Part shown: piece by piece, positions 33,792 to 44,839 of the stretch
How the letters are laid out: every line of letters starts with the position of its first letter
Numbering within the stretch: the stretch's first letter is position 1
From: Aselliscus stoliczkanus
Taxonomy: Eukaryota; Chordata; Mammalia; Chiroptera; Hipposideridae
Direction: 5' to 3'
Assembly (NCBI GenBank): GCA_033961575.1
Contig: CM066727.1
Location: 119,958,434-120,022,433, forward strand
Length of the DNA stretch: 64,000 nt
Program-made: the position numbers and the translations under genes
Notes under the pieces: generated by a model
The model's database searches: none
Seen by the model: the letters and a program-made list of their open reading frames with translations, nothing else
Told to the model about the DNA's origin: nothing

Positions 33792-34147
33792 TGCTTTAGA
33801 TTGAATGCTTGTGTCTCACACCTCCATATTCATATGTTGAAACCTAATCCCCAATGTATTTGGAGGTAAGCTTTTGAGCCGATGCTTAGGTAAGGGGGTG
33901 GAGGCCTCATGAATGAGATTAGTGCCCGCATGAAAGAGACCCCAGGGAGCTCCCTCAAGCCTTCCACCATGTGAAAACCATCTGTGAACCAGATAACAGG
34001 CCCTCACCAGATATGCAATCTGTCAGCTTCCCAGCCTCCAAAACTGTGAGAAATATATAAATGTCTGTTGTTTAAGCCACCCAATCTATGGTATTCTATT
34101 ATATGTGTATATTCTATTATCGTGGCCCAAATAGACTAAGGAGGACA
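33792..34147 (+). mobile_element. solo LTR of MST/MLT1 (ERVL-MaLR) type
   Basis: Begins TGCTTTAGATTGAATGCTTG. It contains TTCATATGTTGAAACCTAAT, GAATGAGATTAGTGCCCGCA, CCAGCCTCCAAAACTGTGAG and TGTTGTTTAAGCCACCCAAT, and ends AAGGAGGACA. A perfect 5-bp target duplication GATGG lies at 33787-33791 and 34148-34152. No internal retroviral sequence remains. Confidence 0.9.
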
Positions 34148-34152
34148 GATGG

Positions 34153-34925
34153 ATGGATAGATATTTGAAATCAGTGAGGTGGGAACAATGTAAGATATAA
34201 GACATTTACAGGCATGAGGTTAAGGAGCTTATTTTAAGAGAATTCTGGTCACAGTACCATTTTAGATACAGGGCCAGGATAGAAAGATGCAGGAAGCTCA
34301 AAGTAAGTTTTAAAAATGACTCGTACCTTATAATTGTAAACAAGAACTCCTTAAGCAGTAGGTGTCCGTGGAAATAGGGCATAACTTCTTGGAATAAGTA
34401 CGTGATAAGATGTTTTATTTAGACTTTTTCCTATTAACTGATCTGATCATTTGCAGAGCTGTGTATCTTTGATCTCACAGGCTTCTGGCTGACCACACCC
34501 AGAAAATCAGCTATTCGCTTTCAGCGTGGCAGAAAATGCAGCTGCAAGCTTTCTGACAAGGAAAGCCTCTAATGGAGCAACATGTGTGCAGGGTGATCAT
34601 TTGCCTGCCTTTGACCCTTAACAGAACTTGACCTCCAGCTTCTGAGCATTCTATTTCCTAGCTTTGGATCAGAGGTCGCCACACTTGACCTCTGGCCTCA
34701 GTGTGATCCCGACTCCCAACCCCCAACTGGCTTTGATTGTTCTGCACAATCTGTACTCCCCTGGGGTCCAGAAGAGGTCCTCCTCTTGTTCCCACCAGCT
34801 GTTGCCACCTTTGTTCTCTCTCTTTCTCTGGGTCCTGGCCAACTGAAACCTACAGCCCCTAACAATGGCGCTGCCGCTCCAAGTTGCCTCGCGTGCTGAC
34901 TTTGATTGAACGCCAGTGATGATTA
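34153..34925. other. unassigned sequence, possible conserved noncoding DNA
   Basis: No repeat signature is obvious between 34430 and 34900. The segment has normal GC for the window. No coding frame is convincing. Confidence 0.35.
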
Positions 34926-34929
34926 GTAT

Positions 34930-35090
34930 GAGTGCCCATTTTCTGAAACGCTAATCATTCTACTGCATTCATCACCTCATTTAGCATTCAAGAATCCCGT
35001 GAGGGGCCGGCCGAGTGGCGCGGTGGTTAAGCGCTGGCCTGGGAAGCCAGCGGCCCCGGTTCGGTCCCATATATGAGGGCCAGTGACACT

Positions 35091-35128
<38 letters not shown>

Positions 35129-35295
35129 ATCCCGTGAGGAGGAGGTCATTTATCCCCATCTTTGGAGAGCTGGAAACTGAGGCTTAGCAACATTGAATGT
35201 AACTTGCCTAAGTTCACACTGCCTGCAATTGTCAGATTTAGGACCTGTTACTTTGCCTCCAAATCTATTTCCCATGCTCCCTATTTACTAAAGAT
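34930..35295 (-). mobile_element. MIR SINE split by type A SINE
   Basis: Left part ATCACCTCATTTAGCATTCA, right part ATCCCCATCTTTGGAGAGCT, AAACTGAGGCTTAGCAACAT and ACTTGCCTAAGTTCACAC. The halves join cleanly across the SINE at 35005-35124. Confidence 0.82.
35005..35124 (+). mobile_element. type A SINE, best consensus-like copy
   Basis: GGCCGGCCGAGTGGCGCGG head, GCCCCGGTTCGGTCCC, GAGGGCCAGTGACACTGCCC, long uninterrupted A tail. The perfect 15-bp duplication AAGAATCCCGTGAGG lies at 34990-35004 and 35125-35139. The intact A tail of about 27 bp suggests a recent insertion. Confidence 0.96.
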
Positions 35296-36098
35296 TCTGC
35301 ATAGGACAACCCAGTGTTGCTCTAGGTACTGAATATATACTTTGTGAAAAACCTTTATTTTAGTTTTCAGGGGTGTTGTATTTTTCAATATACCAGACAG
35401 CTCCTTGGGCAGATTTTAAGTTCTTTCAATCTTGCCTATTATCTAACCACAGCTGTAATAACTAGTTCCAGGAAGCGTTGACCAGCTTTAGCAGGTGCAA
35501 GCTGGCAATCTCTCCTCTCAACCCTCTAATACGCAGTTTAGGACAATCGTGGAAACCCTGTTACTCACGCTTACACAAGCCAGAAGTTCCCTGGAGCTAA
35601 GGCCCATGAGTTCACCCTTGACAAATGTGGGGTGGGAGCCAACAGGCCACTTCCTCCTCATGTCACCCAGCAGACAGCCACCAAATGCATCTGTTAAACC
35701 TCCTCTAAAGTTCCTGTAGCAATAAGCACTAGTTAATCACAGCGATGGCCAACTGGAAGAGCCATCTTCGTTTCAGGTGTCCTCCATCGTAGTTTCCTGT
35801 TCCTTGCCCTCACTCCTGCTCCCTAGGATCATATTCCTAAAGTAGCTACCTCCACACGAGAGATTGATTTGGGCTTTTCTTTTGGAGAAACCCAGGCTGA
35901 CTCCTTATTCCTGAGTTTGAATTAGTGAATCTGTGTTTTTTTAACTCTGTGACTCCTAGTTGTACATCTTGAATGTCTGCATGATGGTGACCAAGGATTA
36001 ATCAAGTTTGTTTGATTTCTTAATCAGTTGATTTGGCTAAGACAACAAGGCAGGCAGACACCCCTTTGGAATGCATTATCAACGTATTTGTGTGAAGC

Positions 36099-36131
<33 letters not shown>

Positions 36132-37378
36132 CTCCTAGGGAACTTCCATTAACTGCTAAGTAAGATGTCTCAAGTTGGTTCAGAAATTTCCTGAGTGGTT
36201 GTGAATGGTTCTTATGTAAATGACAACTAAAACCTTTGTTTGATGATAAAAATCTATGCTAACAAATTCACAGCTCTTCCACATTCCTGAACTTTCTTTC
36301 TGCCTTTTGTAAACACTAGCTTTGACTAGATGTGTAATGTTTACATCTGAATTGTTTAAGCTAGGTTCTCTTTACAGCATACTCACTGGCCATTTGAGCT
36401 CATCTGACCACTTCTTCTACCATAGATGGAGGTGAGGAGGAAAGTAATCAGGACTGGCACTTTGGAAAAGTCCCTGACCTTTCTGCTTACCCTCTGCCCC
36501 CTCACACCACTCATGACCTCACACCTATGGTGCAGGGCTAGCCCAGATGCAAACAATGCAATGGTACAATCAAATCATTTCTATAGAACAGGCCTTTACA
36601 ACCTCTATGGATAAATAGGAAAACCAGAAGCTGGTGGAGAAAACAAAACTGAAAACCTAATGCTTGTTTTTCATTTTATATATCCTTTAGAGACCCAGAG
36701 TTAAATTGTTTGTTTTTTTTTATGAAATCTCCTTAGCAAGTAAATTTGTACAAAAGCAGATAAGTTTAGAAATTCTCACATCCTTCCAAGAATCAAATTC
36801 CAGATGATTATAATCTGAGGAGCTGGGGAATTGATGGTTGTAGTTTATTCTGAATGTCAAGCAATAAAAAATACAGGAATAGAGATCATATATAGATTAT
36901 ATGCCATGGCTGATTTTCCTTTTATAGTTTTCCTTTACATTGAAAAGCAGTCATCTAAGCTGTATAAATTAACTATTGTAGTCATCACAGAGCTGCATTA
37001 TTTGACCAGTAAGATTAGTCATATCAAAATAGTATCTGAAAGAAAGGATTACTTTAGCGGCTTTACTGTCTTTTGTTCTTGATACCAAAAAACCTCACAC
37101 CAGTGTTCATGAGGGAGGTAAGTCAGTGAACACGAAGCTTCAAGAGAGACCTTTTAAATTACCCAATGTAAGAAATAAATCAGAAAAATGGAAAAGTATA
37201 CACATGCATATGTATACCTATACATACATGCATGTAGATATACATAATAAAGTTATAACAGGATACTTTGTGATAGCTGAATCTATTTTTTTAATCTTTA
37301 CCAAAAGCATTTATTAAACATCAGTCTCTATGTGACACTTTTCAATAGGATACAAATTTCTCCCTCCCATACTTTTTT
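35296..37378. other. unassigned sequence, 2.1 kb
   Basis: No gene. Contains a T-run at about 36099-36120 passing into (GT)n. No head of any SINE accompanies it. Confidence 0.4.
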
Positions 37379-37379
37379 C

Positions 37380-37540
37380 CAACCTCTGCTATAGCATTTG
37401 TGACATTTTATTATAGTTTGTTGCATATCATCTATCTTCTCAATTAGATGATAAGGGTATAGAGGACAGTCAGCTCCAGCATGCATGTGACACATGGTAG
37501 ACAACAAATAAATGCTTTTTTGGTTGAATTAGTGAATGAT
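37380..37540 (+). mobile_element. L2 3' end fragment
   Basis: ATGATAAGGGTATAGAGGAC, then GACACATGGTAGACAACAAA and TAAATGC, then a GAATTAGTGAATGA end, as in L2 3' termini. Confidence 0.55.
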
Positions 37541-37649
37541 TAAAAATTATATGGTTGTTGAATCCCTACTAGTGGTAGCTAAGCTTTCCTTTTGGTCTCA
37601 GAACACATCTTGGCTCTCCCTTGGAAGCCTAAGTTTCTGTATATATCAT

Positions 37650-37835
37650 GCTTCTCCTTGTAGGTCATATGTAAACTATTAGCTTAATATAGAGCCAAAC
37701 TATGGAAAATTTTATAAACTACACAGCATACCATAGAAGACAAATGCATGGGCCATCCTTGGGCCCTGTATTGAGTATATTATTAGCCAGGTACTTTTAT
37801 GTCCATTTTCTAATTTTCGCCTCACAGCCCTTTGA
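37650..37835 (+). repeat. unassigned interspersed repeat, copy 2
   Basis: GCTTCTCCTTGTAGGTCATA, TGTAAACTATTAGCTTAATA, ACCATAGAAGACAAATGCAT and GGGCCATCC align with copy 1 (33507-33688). Downstream (37800-37970) the sequence becomes MIR-like. Confidence 0.7.
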
Positions 37836-37970
37836 GGCCATCATGCCCTCCATTTCCAGAGCATGAAATAGAGTTCAAGCACCTCAAGCAATTTGCCTGG
37901 AGAAACAAAGTCAGGCACAGAATCCCAGTTTTCAGAATCTAAGTTCAAGGCTGATTTTATTGCAGTTTAG
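37790..37970 (-). mobile_element. MIR-like core
   Basis: AGCCAGGTACTTTTATGTCC, CCTCCATTTCCAGAGCATGA, then CAGGCACAGAATCCCAG follow the reverse MIR order. It overlaps the distal end of the unassigned repeat. Confidence 0.55.
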
Positions 37971-40641
37971 CTGCTTTCTTCCCTTTAAGAGTATTTGTTT
38001 AGACAAATACTTCAATGGGAAAAATATCCAAACTCACTGCTTGGCATTGCATCAGTTTCATATGAAACAACCTGTTGATGAGCAGAATTATTCACTCTTT
38101 ACCTGATTATTTTGTTATCTTGTACACACAAGCATACTCTGGTTAAAAATGAAAAATGTCTTTCATAAGATAGTCGTTCAGCTCTGCCCCTGGCATGTTC
38201 TGTTCAGTACACTGTTGTTGTTATTTTTCTTTTAAATCTTCAGGCTTCTCATTCTAAATGCAAAAGTGACCCAAGCTCCTTTGTGTTTTCATTCTGTAAT
38301 TTATTCTTGGAGTTAGTCCTCATGTTTTATTTAAATATTTTTCAGTTTTGCTTTTACAATGCATTTGTAAATGATGCACGTATAAGTTTTAATAGGAGGG
38401 AATCAATATTTCCCCCCGAAAACCATACTTTTAATTTTGTAGACATCAATAGATTACTATGCTTTGCTATATAAAAATTCACCTTATAGGCAACTTTTTA
38501 AAAAACATAGCTATTCTGCAAAATGTAACACCTGTTCAGAATGAGAGAAGAAAAGAAACAAAGATATTAAAATTCATTTTGTACCACCATGAATTTTTTT
38601 ATTAGTTTTCTCTTTTCTTATAGCTAGTTTTCTCCATTACTACATTTCTAAGACTCCACATGGAGAATTATAATTCTGGAAGGTGATGGAATGAGCTGAG
38701 CTCCACAGATGCTGAGGCAGCTAGTTTACTATTAGATTTCAAAGGCAACAATTCCAAACTGATGCCTGAGGAGATTTGTTTTTATTTGGAAAACAGAGAA
38801 CTTGAGATGAATAAAATGATAGTTTTTCAAGTGCTATTCTGAATTACTATGTGAATAGTAGCTGACACAACCAGATGTATGGAACAAAGGAACATGTCAA
38901 CTGACTTTCAGATCTCATTACTGCGTTAATGTAATCTTCCTGAGTGTGGGGCAAAATAATTTATATAACTGTGTATAGAAGTATAGAAAAATAAATCACC
39001 AAATACAAATTTTCAACAATTTCTCATCCAACAGCATAATGCTCGACAAGAAATGCTAACAAATACCTTATTCTTTTGCAACATTTCACCTGTTGCCTTT
39101 ATTTGAGCAGCTAGAGATCTCTAATGACCTCTTCGTCGCATCAGGCCATGGCGGGATTAACCGTGTTCAGCACAACCAATTGTTCATAATTGGGTTTTGT
39201 GAACTGTGCTGAGTGTTAGGTATTTTCTATTGAAAGTGTCTTCTACGTGATTCCCCGTGAGTCCCATCCATTTCAGCTTTTCAATTTTTCCAGGAATGTG
39301 ATCACGTTCAGAGCTCCAAAATCTGTACAATGTGTAAAATGGAGTGCTGCCATTATCATAACTAAAAGTGTGGCTCAGCTCTGGGTGAGAATCTGTCTGG
39401 TCTGAGATGCAGGGGTGAAAATGGCCTCCCTAGCTAAGAATGTGCATTTAAATTACATCAGAGTTATTATTTAAAGCAGTTGATCCCAAGTACTGGTCCC
39501 ACACTGGTACCACTCTGTGACTAAATTCTTATCCATTCATTGTGAAAGATTAAGGTAGGAAGGTTTTGATAAAGCCATTTTGTTTTCATTTTGAAATTCT
39601 ACTTTTTGGTGTCATTCTTATGAAATGATGGGGGCAGTTGGTGGTAATATACTGGTTTTTGAGTCCATACTTGAATTAGGCTTGACAACTACCTGTTAGT
39701 CCCACAGTTATCTAGACTTTGCTGGTCTATAAAATCTAAAATTTACTATCAAAAATTTTATTCAAAAATATGTTGAGAAAATTAGTTATTCTTTGAATGA
39801 AAAGATAAATGTCATCTAACAAAGTTTCACAGATATCACACAGATAAATCTCTGATTAAGTACAAATCTAATTGTAAAAGGCAGAACAATAAAAACCATT
39901 GGACAAAATAAATAGGAAAATATTAGTATCAGGCTGGGAAAAACTGAGCAGGACAGGAAACCCAGAAGCTATATGGGGAAAAGTTATAAAATAACAGATT
40001 TGACTCTAAGAGGCCCAGTTCTCAGAGTATTCATTTGCCAAGTGCCTTCAGTTTCAGCAGAAATCTAAGTTGTCTCAATACAAAAATACCCACTAATAAA
40101 TATTAATACTTCTACTACTTCCATGGTTTATACTATGTATATTTCCACCCATTGTGTCAATAAATGAACAATTCAAATTCAATAAAAATTTATAGCTAAG
40201 TGAGGTTGCAAATCTTATAAATGTTGCAGGATTTTGTGAAGTTGTGATTACAGAATTGTTTGATGCATAAGCGCAGTCACTGACAAATAAGGACCCAGAA
40301 CAGTTAGACCTGTTAACAGCTACTACAGAGATCCTTCAGCAAAAAATAAAGTATCCTAACATTTTTGCAAAATAAATCCTCTTTATGATCATCCTGGGAA
40401 GGCACCAATATTGTGAAGGGCTGATTAAAGTGCTAGAAAACAAATTTGACTTACACCTTACCCACTATCAAAATAAAATAATTGTGTTCGTATGTTTTAA
40501 GAATTAGCTACTCTTTGGAATTATACTTAACATAAGATAAGGTCAACTTAATTCCTTGATTTCATTTTATCTTAAAGACAAAAGCTAAATTAAGTTAAAC
40601 ATATTTACTATAACATTTTGGTCCTTATAAATGGAATCACA
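37971..40641. other. unassigned AT-rich sequence, 2.7 kb
   Basis: The longest stretch without a recognised repeat. No coding frame is supported. An imperfect hairpin (39167-39212) is listed separately. Confidence 0.4.
39167..39212. other. imperfect inverted repeat/hairpin
   Basis: TCAGCACA at 39167-39174 pairs with TGTGCTGA at 39205-39212. Inside, CCAATT pairs with AATTGG around a 6-base loop, with an asymmetric bulge. It could be chance, a binding site or a small RNA-like fold. Confidence 0.4.
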
Positions 40642-40655
40642 TAAAGTATACTTTT

Positions 40656-40783
40656 TTTTTCTTTCTTTTTTTTTTTTTTTTAAGAGGGCAGTGTCACTGG
40701 CCCTCATATGTGGGATCCGGATCCAAATCCGGGCTGCTGGCATCCCAAGCCAGATCCTAACCACCGTGTCACTCGGCCGGCCC
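40656..40783 (-). mobile_element. type A SINE
   Basis: C/T-rich tail, AAGAGGGCAGTGTCACTGGC, then reverse head ending CACTCGGCCGGCCCC. A 15-bp duplication, TAAAGTATACTTTTT, lies at 40642-40656 and 40785-40799. Confidence 0.92.
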
Positions 40784-40845
40784 CTAAAGTATACTTTTTG
40801 AATCAACTCTTCGGATAATTGAGACCACCTGTCTGTAAATATTAG

Positions 40846-40847
40846 CT

Positions 40848-40890
<43 letters not shown>
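40846..40890. repeat. (GATA)n microsatellite
   Basis: About 11 ATAG/GATA units, then a degenerate GATA-rich tail to about 40922. Confidence 0.96.
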
Positions 40891-40891
<1 letters not shown>

Positions 40892-40924
40892 ACAGATAAA
40901 TAGATATAGATATAGGTAGATAAG

Positions 40925-41998
40925 CAAAGACTAGGAAAAAGTGTTCGCTGCACCCACTACGGATAAAAGGTATCTTTTATATCTTAAACATAAAAAGAAT
41001 ATCTACAAATTAATATGTAAAAGATAAATACCCAGTATGAAATACCAATGAAGATTATGAATTTAGAGATAAGATTATGAATTCAGAAGAAAAAATATTA
41101 ATGGCCAATAAAGCTATGAAGAGATGCATAACTTCACTAGTATGCAAGGAAAAGTAAACAAGTTAAAGCAATAAGCTAATAGTTTCATCCATCAAGTTGG
41201 CAAGAGTCAAATGTAAATATATATTGATCAGAATCTAAAATAAGCAGGCTGCCATAGGCTACAATGAGCAGCCAGCAGCCAGTGTGAGCTACCAAGAGCT
41301 GCCGTGAACGGTCGTCCAGAGGCCGGCGACCAATCTGCCTCACCTGAGAAGAACGCAATTACAACACCAACATGGGCCAGTGAAGCAATGTCCTCCACAA
41401 CTAGACTGAAGAACAAAAGGACAGCAACTTGTTTGTTCCCCTTCCCCGGTTCCCCAATGCTGTTCCCCTCCCCCAACTCCCTAATAAAATCTTAACAACA
41501 ACAACAAAAAATCTAAAATAAGCATACTCTTTGACTTGATACCTAGGTCCTATTTTGTACGATACCAGCAAGGATATATAAAAATATGCGTATAGGATGT
41601 TCACTGTAGCATCATTTGTAGTGGCAAAAAAAGAGCTTACTAGAAATTTTCAATAATTGTGGTACATTCATACAGTGGAATATCATTAAACCAATGAAAT
41701 GTGTTCTGAAAAAATGTCTAAAATATAATATTATGTGAAAATGCCAAGGGCAAACATTTGTTCAGTATCATTTCATTTCTGTGAATATATGTTTGGCGTG
41801 TGTGCACACACACGTGCACACACAAGGAGACCCATAAAAAGTCAGGCATGATATTCACCAAATTCTTAATATTAATTATCTCTGGGAGGCAGAATTGATA
41901 GGAAAGGGAGTGATTCTCACTCCTTGCTTTATATATATTTAAATGGTAGAATAATGGTTAAACTTTTTTCTGTGTGTTTTTCAGTATTTTCAAATACA
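40925..41998 (+). mobile_element. old L1 (L1M-type) ORF2 end to 3' UTR, with SINE inside
   Basis: AATATTAATGGCCAATAAAG, GAAGAGATGCATAACTTCAC and CACTAGTATGCAAGG come from the ORF2 end. After the SINE come GATGTTCACTGTAGCATCAT, GTGGTACATTCATACAGTGG, ATTATCTCTGGGAGGCAGAA and TTCAGTATTTTCAAAT, the 3' UTR. Inactive. Confidence 0.85.
41247..41509 (+). mobile_element. type B SINE variant lacking the usual head
   Basis: The 3' half is clear: CTAGACTGAAGAACAAAAGG, ACAGCAACTTGTTTGTTCCC, CCCAATGCTGTTCCCCTCCC and an (AAC)n tail. The 5' part (GGCTGCCATAGGCTACAATG) lacks GGCCGAGTGGCTCAG. The perfect 15-bp duplication AATCTAAAATAAGCA lies at 41232-41246 and 41510-41524, so this is how it inserted, not a later deletion. 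Confidence 0.9.
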
Positions 41999-42207
41999 AA
42001 GAAGAAGGAGGAGGAAGAGGAGAAGGAGAAGAAGAGGAGGAGGAGGAGAAAGAGGAGGAGGAAGAGGAGAAGAAGAGAAAAAGGAGGAGGAGGAGGGGGA
42101 AGAGGAGGAGGAGACAGAGAAAAAGAAGAAGAAAAAGGGAGAGGAAGAGAAGGAGGATGGGGAGAATGGGGAGGGGAAGAAGGAGAAGGAGGAGTAGAAG
42201 AAGAAGT
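41999..42207. repeat. 210-bp polypurine (GGA/GAA) tract
   Basis: Almost unbroken purines on the plus strand (the rare exceptions include a T in GGAGTAGAAG). It starts at the tail of the L1 3' end. Every frame is open on both strands (Glu/Lys/Arg-rich plus, Ser/Pro/Leu/Phe-rich minus), a composition artefact and not coding evidence. Confidence 0.97.
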
Positions 42208-42394
42208 AAATAGCACCAGTGTCTGATGCAAGGCCTAGGATCTTATTTGAGACTGCAGGTGCCACCCAAGGTGAGTCCTGGGGCTGACAATGTACATGGA
42301 ACCAGGATTGACATGCATGTACTCCTGAACACATACTCCTTCTCATAGTCTAATTCAGGCCACTTCACCTGGGGCCCAGAGATCTGCAAAGATC

Positions 42395-42875
42395 AGTGTA
42401 TAGATTTCAGTGGGTCTGTGAATTTGAAAGGAAAAAAAATTTATATCTGCACTTTTATTAACCTCTAACTGAAATTTAGCAGTTTCTAAAATTAAGAATA
42501 TAGACAACAAGCCCCAGAAGTGTTAGCAATACCTGCAAGTTTGTCACCAATAGAAATCACAGATATTTTCATATCTCATTACAATTATTAGACACCTCAA
42601 AAATATTGCCATGAACTTCTCTGCCTTTAAAATAAGTAATTTTAGACCCTCCACTTGATCTTGTTCTTCAACATAGTAATAAAGAAACATGTCAAAAAAA
42701 AAAAAAAGAAACCTGTCTATTACTCTATTACAGATTTTAAGTTTTTAGAACCATTGGCTTCCTTTGTAAATCTTTTTTTATAATTTTGTGTATTTAAACA
42801 TTATTTGGAAAAAGAGTCCATAGAATTTACCAGACCACCTAGAGGGGCCATGGTATAAACATAACAAGGTAAGAA
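42395..42875 (+). mobile_element. hAT-type DNA transposon relic
   Basis: GGGTCTGTGAATTTGAAAGG, TTAACCTCTAACTGAAATTT, TTTGTCACCAATAGAAATCA and, at the far end, GAGTCCATAGAATTTACCAG with GAGGGGCCATGG. This order matches a dispersed mammalian hAT-type MER element. An A-run at about 42694-42706 interrupts it. Subfamily and orientation convention are uncertain. Confidence 0.65.
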
Positions 42876-43009
42876 TTTCTGCAAGTGTATTGGGATCTCA
42901 GAGACAGACATTGGGATTAGTAAACATGGTGCGGGGTTGCCATTTAGGGGTTTGCTGCTTACTATCTACACACTGCCTGAAGATGGCCTGGAGGCCTCTA
43001 GAACCTCTA

Positions 43010-43340
43010 CTCTATACCAGGCACTTCCCCAGGTGCTGACAAGATGATGTTCAATGAGCAGGCAATGAGTAGTTCACTGAGCTGCAATTGCATCTAGAGG
43101 AATGGTGGGAGGGGCCAGATAGAAAATAAACAGAGGGGTAAAATAAATAATTACAAATACAATTAAATCCTATGAATAAAATAAAAGACCATGGGTAGGC
43201 ATTTGTGTTATTTTCTAAGTGCACCAGGAAGCCAGAGGGTGTCTTAAGAAGGGCAGCAAATTAATTGCAGGAGGACAAGGGATAATGGTGGTTTGGAATA
43301 TGGACACGGAGAAGTGAAATGGACAAAAGTAGAAGGAAAG
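43010..43340 (-). mobile_element. probable L2 fragment
   Basis: ACCAGGCACTTCCCCAGGTG near the left end, then GGAAGCCAGAGGGTGTCTTA and AGAAGGGCAGCAAATTAATT resemble reverse L2 sequence. Diverged. Confidence 0.5.
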
Positions 43341-43473
43341 GAGATATGTTTGGTTGCTGATCAATAGTTTCCTCATTCCACTTGAGGATTAGAACATCCA
43401 TTCTAGAGATTATAAAACTAATCAGTAGGTTAAACAACATAATACCTGAACAGGTCCATTAAAACATGGATCA

Positions 43474-43592
43474 CTCGCTCAAGAGTGCGAGCTGAGCTCT
43501 GAGCAACGGCAGTTCGATGCCAGCCTGAGCTGAGTTGCTGTTGAGCTGCCAAAAGGTGGCAGGATGGCTCAGCTAAAAACAAAACAAAACAA
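43474..43592 (+). mobile_element. short type B SINE
   Basis: CTCGCTCAAGAGTGCGAGCT, CAGTTCGATGCCAGCC, GTTGAGCTGCCAAAAGGTGG and an (AAAAC)n tail. A perfect 13-bp duplication AAAACATGGATCA lies at 43461-43473 and 43593-43605. It stops after the first module, so it ends with its own tail at a point where longer copies continue. Confidence 0.88.
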
Positions 43593-43605
43593 AAAACATG
43601 GATCA

Positions 43606-44110
43606 AACTAGTTATTTGACACAATACAGAGAGGCAATAGTATGGCTAGGTGTATGCTTAGGCTGATAGATAGAAGTCTTACAGAAGATTGAGTTACATC
43701 TAGTCTGCAGAGATACAAGGAAAACAAAATCAGATTCTGTGAAAACAGTATGTTGACAAAGTATGCCATTCTAACTCACCAGAAAAAGATAGGAATTGTA
43801 TCATATTCAGAAGACAAAGGACCAAATGTCTTGGAATAGTGTTTTTGACACAAGACATGCATGACCACACTTGCAGGATGGAAGTATCCTCCCCTGCTAG
43901 CCAGTTCTTAGCAATGCTGAGGATCTCTCATAACAAGGAGCTCTCAGCTCAGTGACACACAGCTCTCATCAGCAATAGGTGTGAGATCATCATTGTTAAG
44001 GCCTGGCAGCCTCAACAGCTTTGGCAAAGAGCCTTGCGTAACAATATCGCCAGAAGTATCTAACATGGATATGGTACAACACAATTATGTTGCTCTTCTG
44101 TTGTTGCTCT
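43606..44110. other. unassigned sequence
   Basis: No gene or clear repeat. Confidence 0.4.
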
Positions 44111-44112
44111 TA

Positions 44113-44630
44113 TCATTACTATAGCTACCGTTTACTGAGTGCCTACTTTGTGCCCTGCAGCTTCCTAGGAACTTTATACATATTATCTTATTTAATCCTC
44201 AGACAAGCCCATGAATTAAGTACTACTTTTTGTGATGTATTGTACATATGTCATGCATGCATTGCACGATGAGTAAAAATCTATCTATCAGACAGAGAGA
44301 ACATGCCCATCCTTGTAGAAGGTTCTATTTGATAGCACTGGACTATATGCTTAAGCAAATGTTGGATGCTGTCCAATTCAGTAACCACGAGCCACATTAG
44401 TTATTGAGCTCTTGAAATGTAGCAAGGGCAAATGAAGAACTGAATTTTAAATTTTATTTACTTAAATTTTATTTAAAATTTTATTTAAGTGTATGTAAAG
44501 ATAAGTTTAAATGGTCACATCTGGCTAGTTGGCTAGGCCTAAGACCGAGTTTACATGACTAACAAATATCAGAAGTAGAGATTCAATCCTGAGATTATCT
44601 GGTTCCAAAGTCATGCTTTAAAAACCAGTA
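44113..44630 (-). mobile_element. MIR SINE split by a hAT element
   Basis: Left part CGTTTACTGAGTGCCTACTT, CATATTATCTTATTTAATCC; right part AGAAGTAGAGATTCAATCCT, TTCCAAAGTCATGC. The two parts belong to one reverse MIR, with a DNA element between. Confidence 0.65.
44318..44537. mobile_element. hAT-type MITE inserted in MIR
   Basis: CCACGAGCCACATTAGTTAT, GAGCTCTTGAAATGTAGCAA, then AGAACTGAATTTTAAATTTT and GGTCACATCTGGCTAGTTGG match a common mammalian hAT MITE ('GCCACATGTGGCTATTGAGC' family). Boundaries are approximate. Confidence 0.7.
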
Positions 44631-44839
44631 CTAGTTGGGGCACCATAAAGGATGTTGTCATGTTTACACCATTAGTGCTTTTCAGTTAGCTCTTATATGC
44701 TGGTTCCCTGAGCCATCTGCCACTGAAAATTCTAGAGACAGTGCTTCCTACTATGCGCACTTTGGTGTTAGAACTTTCTGTCCATCAAGCTACCCTGATG
44801 TGGAGGTAGGAAGCAAAACTAACAGAGAAATTACTAGGG

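Noticed and set aside
40846..40890. CRISPR-like direct repeats
   Set aside because: Tetranucleotide array without spacers, in a vertebrate genome.
41924..42231. Open frames of 79-118 codons on both strands
   Set aside because: They are translations of the GGA/GAA polypurine tract; all frames are open and the composition (Glu/Lys/Arg or Ser/Pro/Leu) reflects the repeat.
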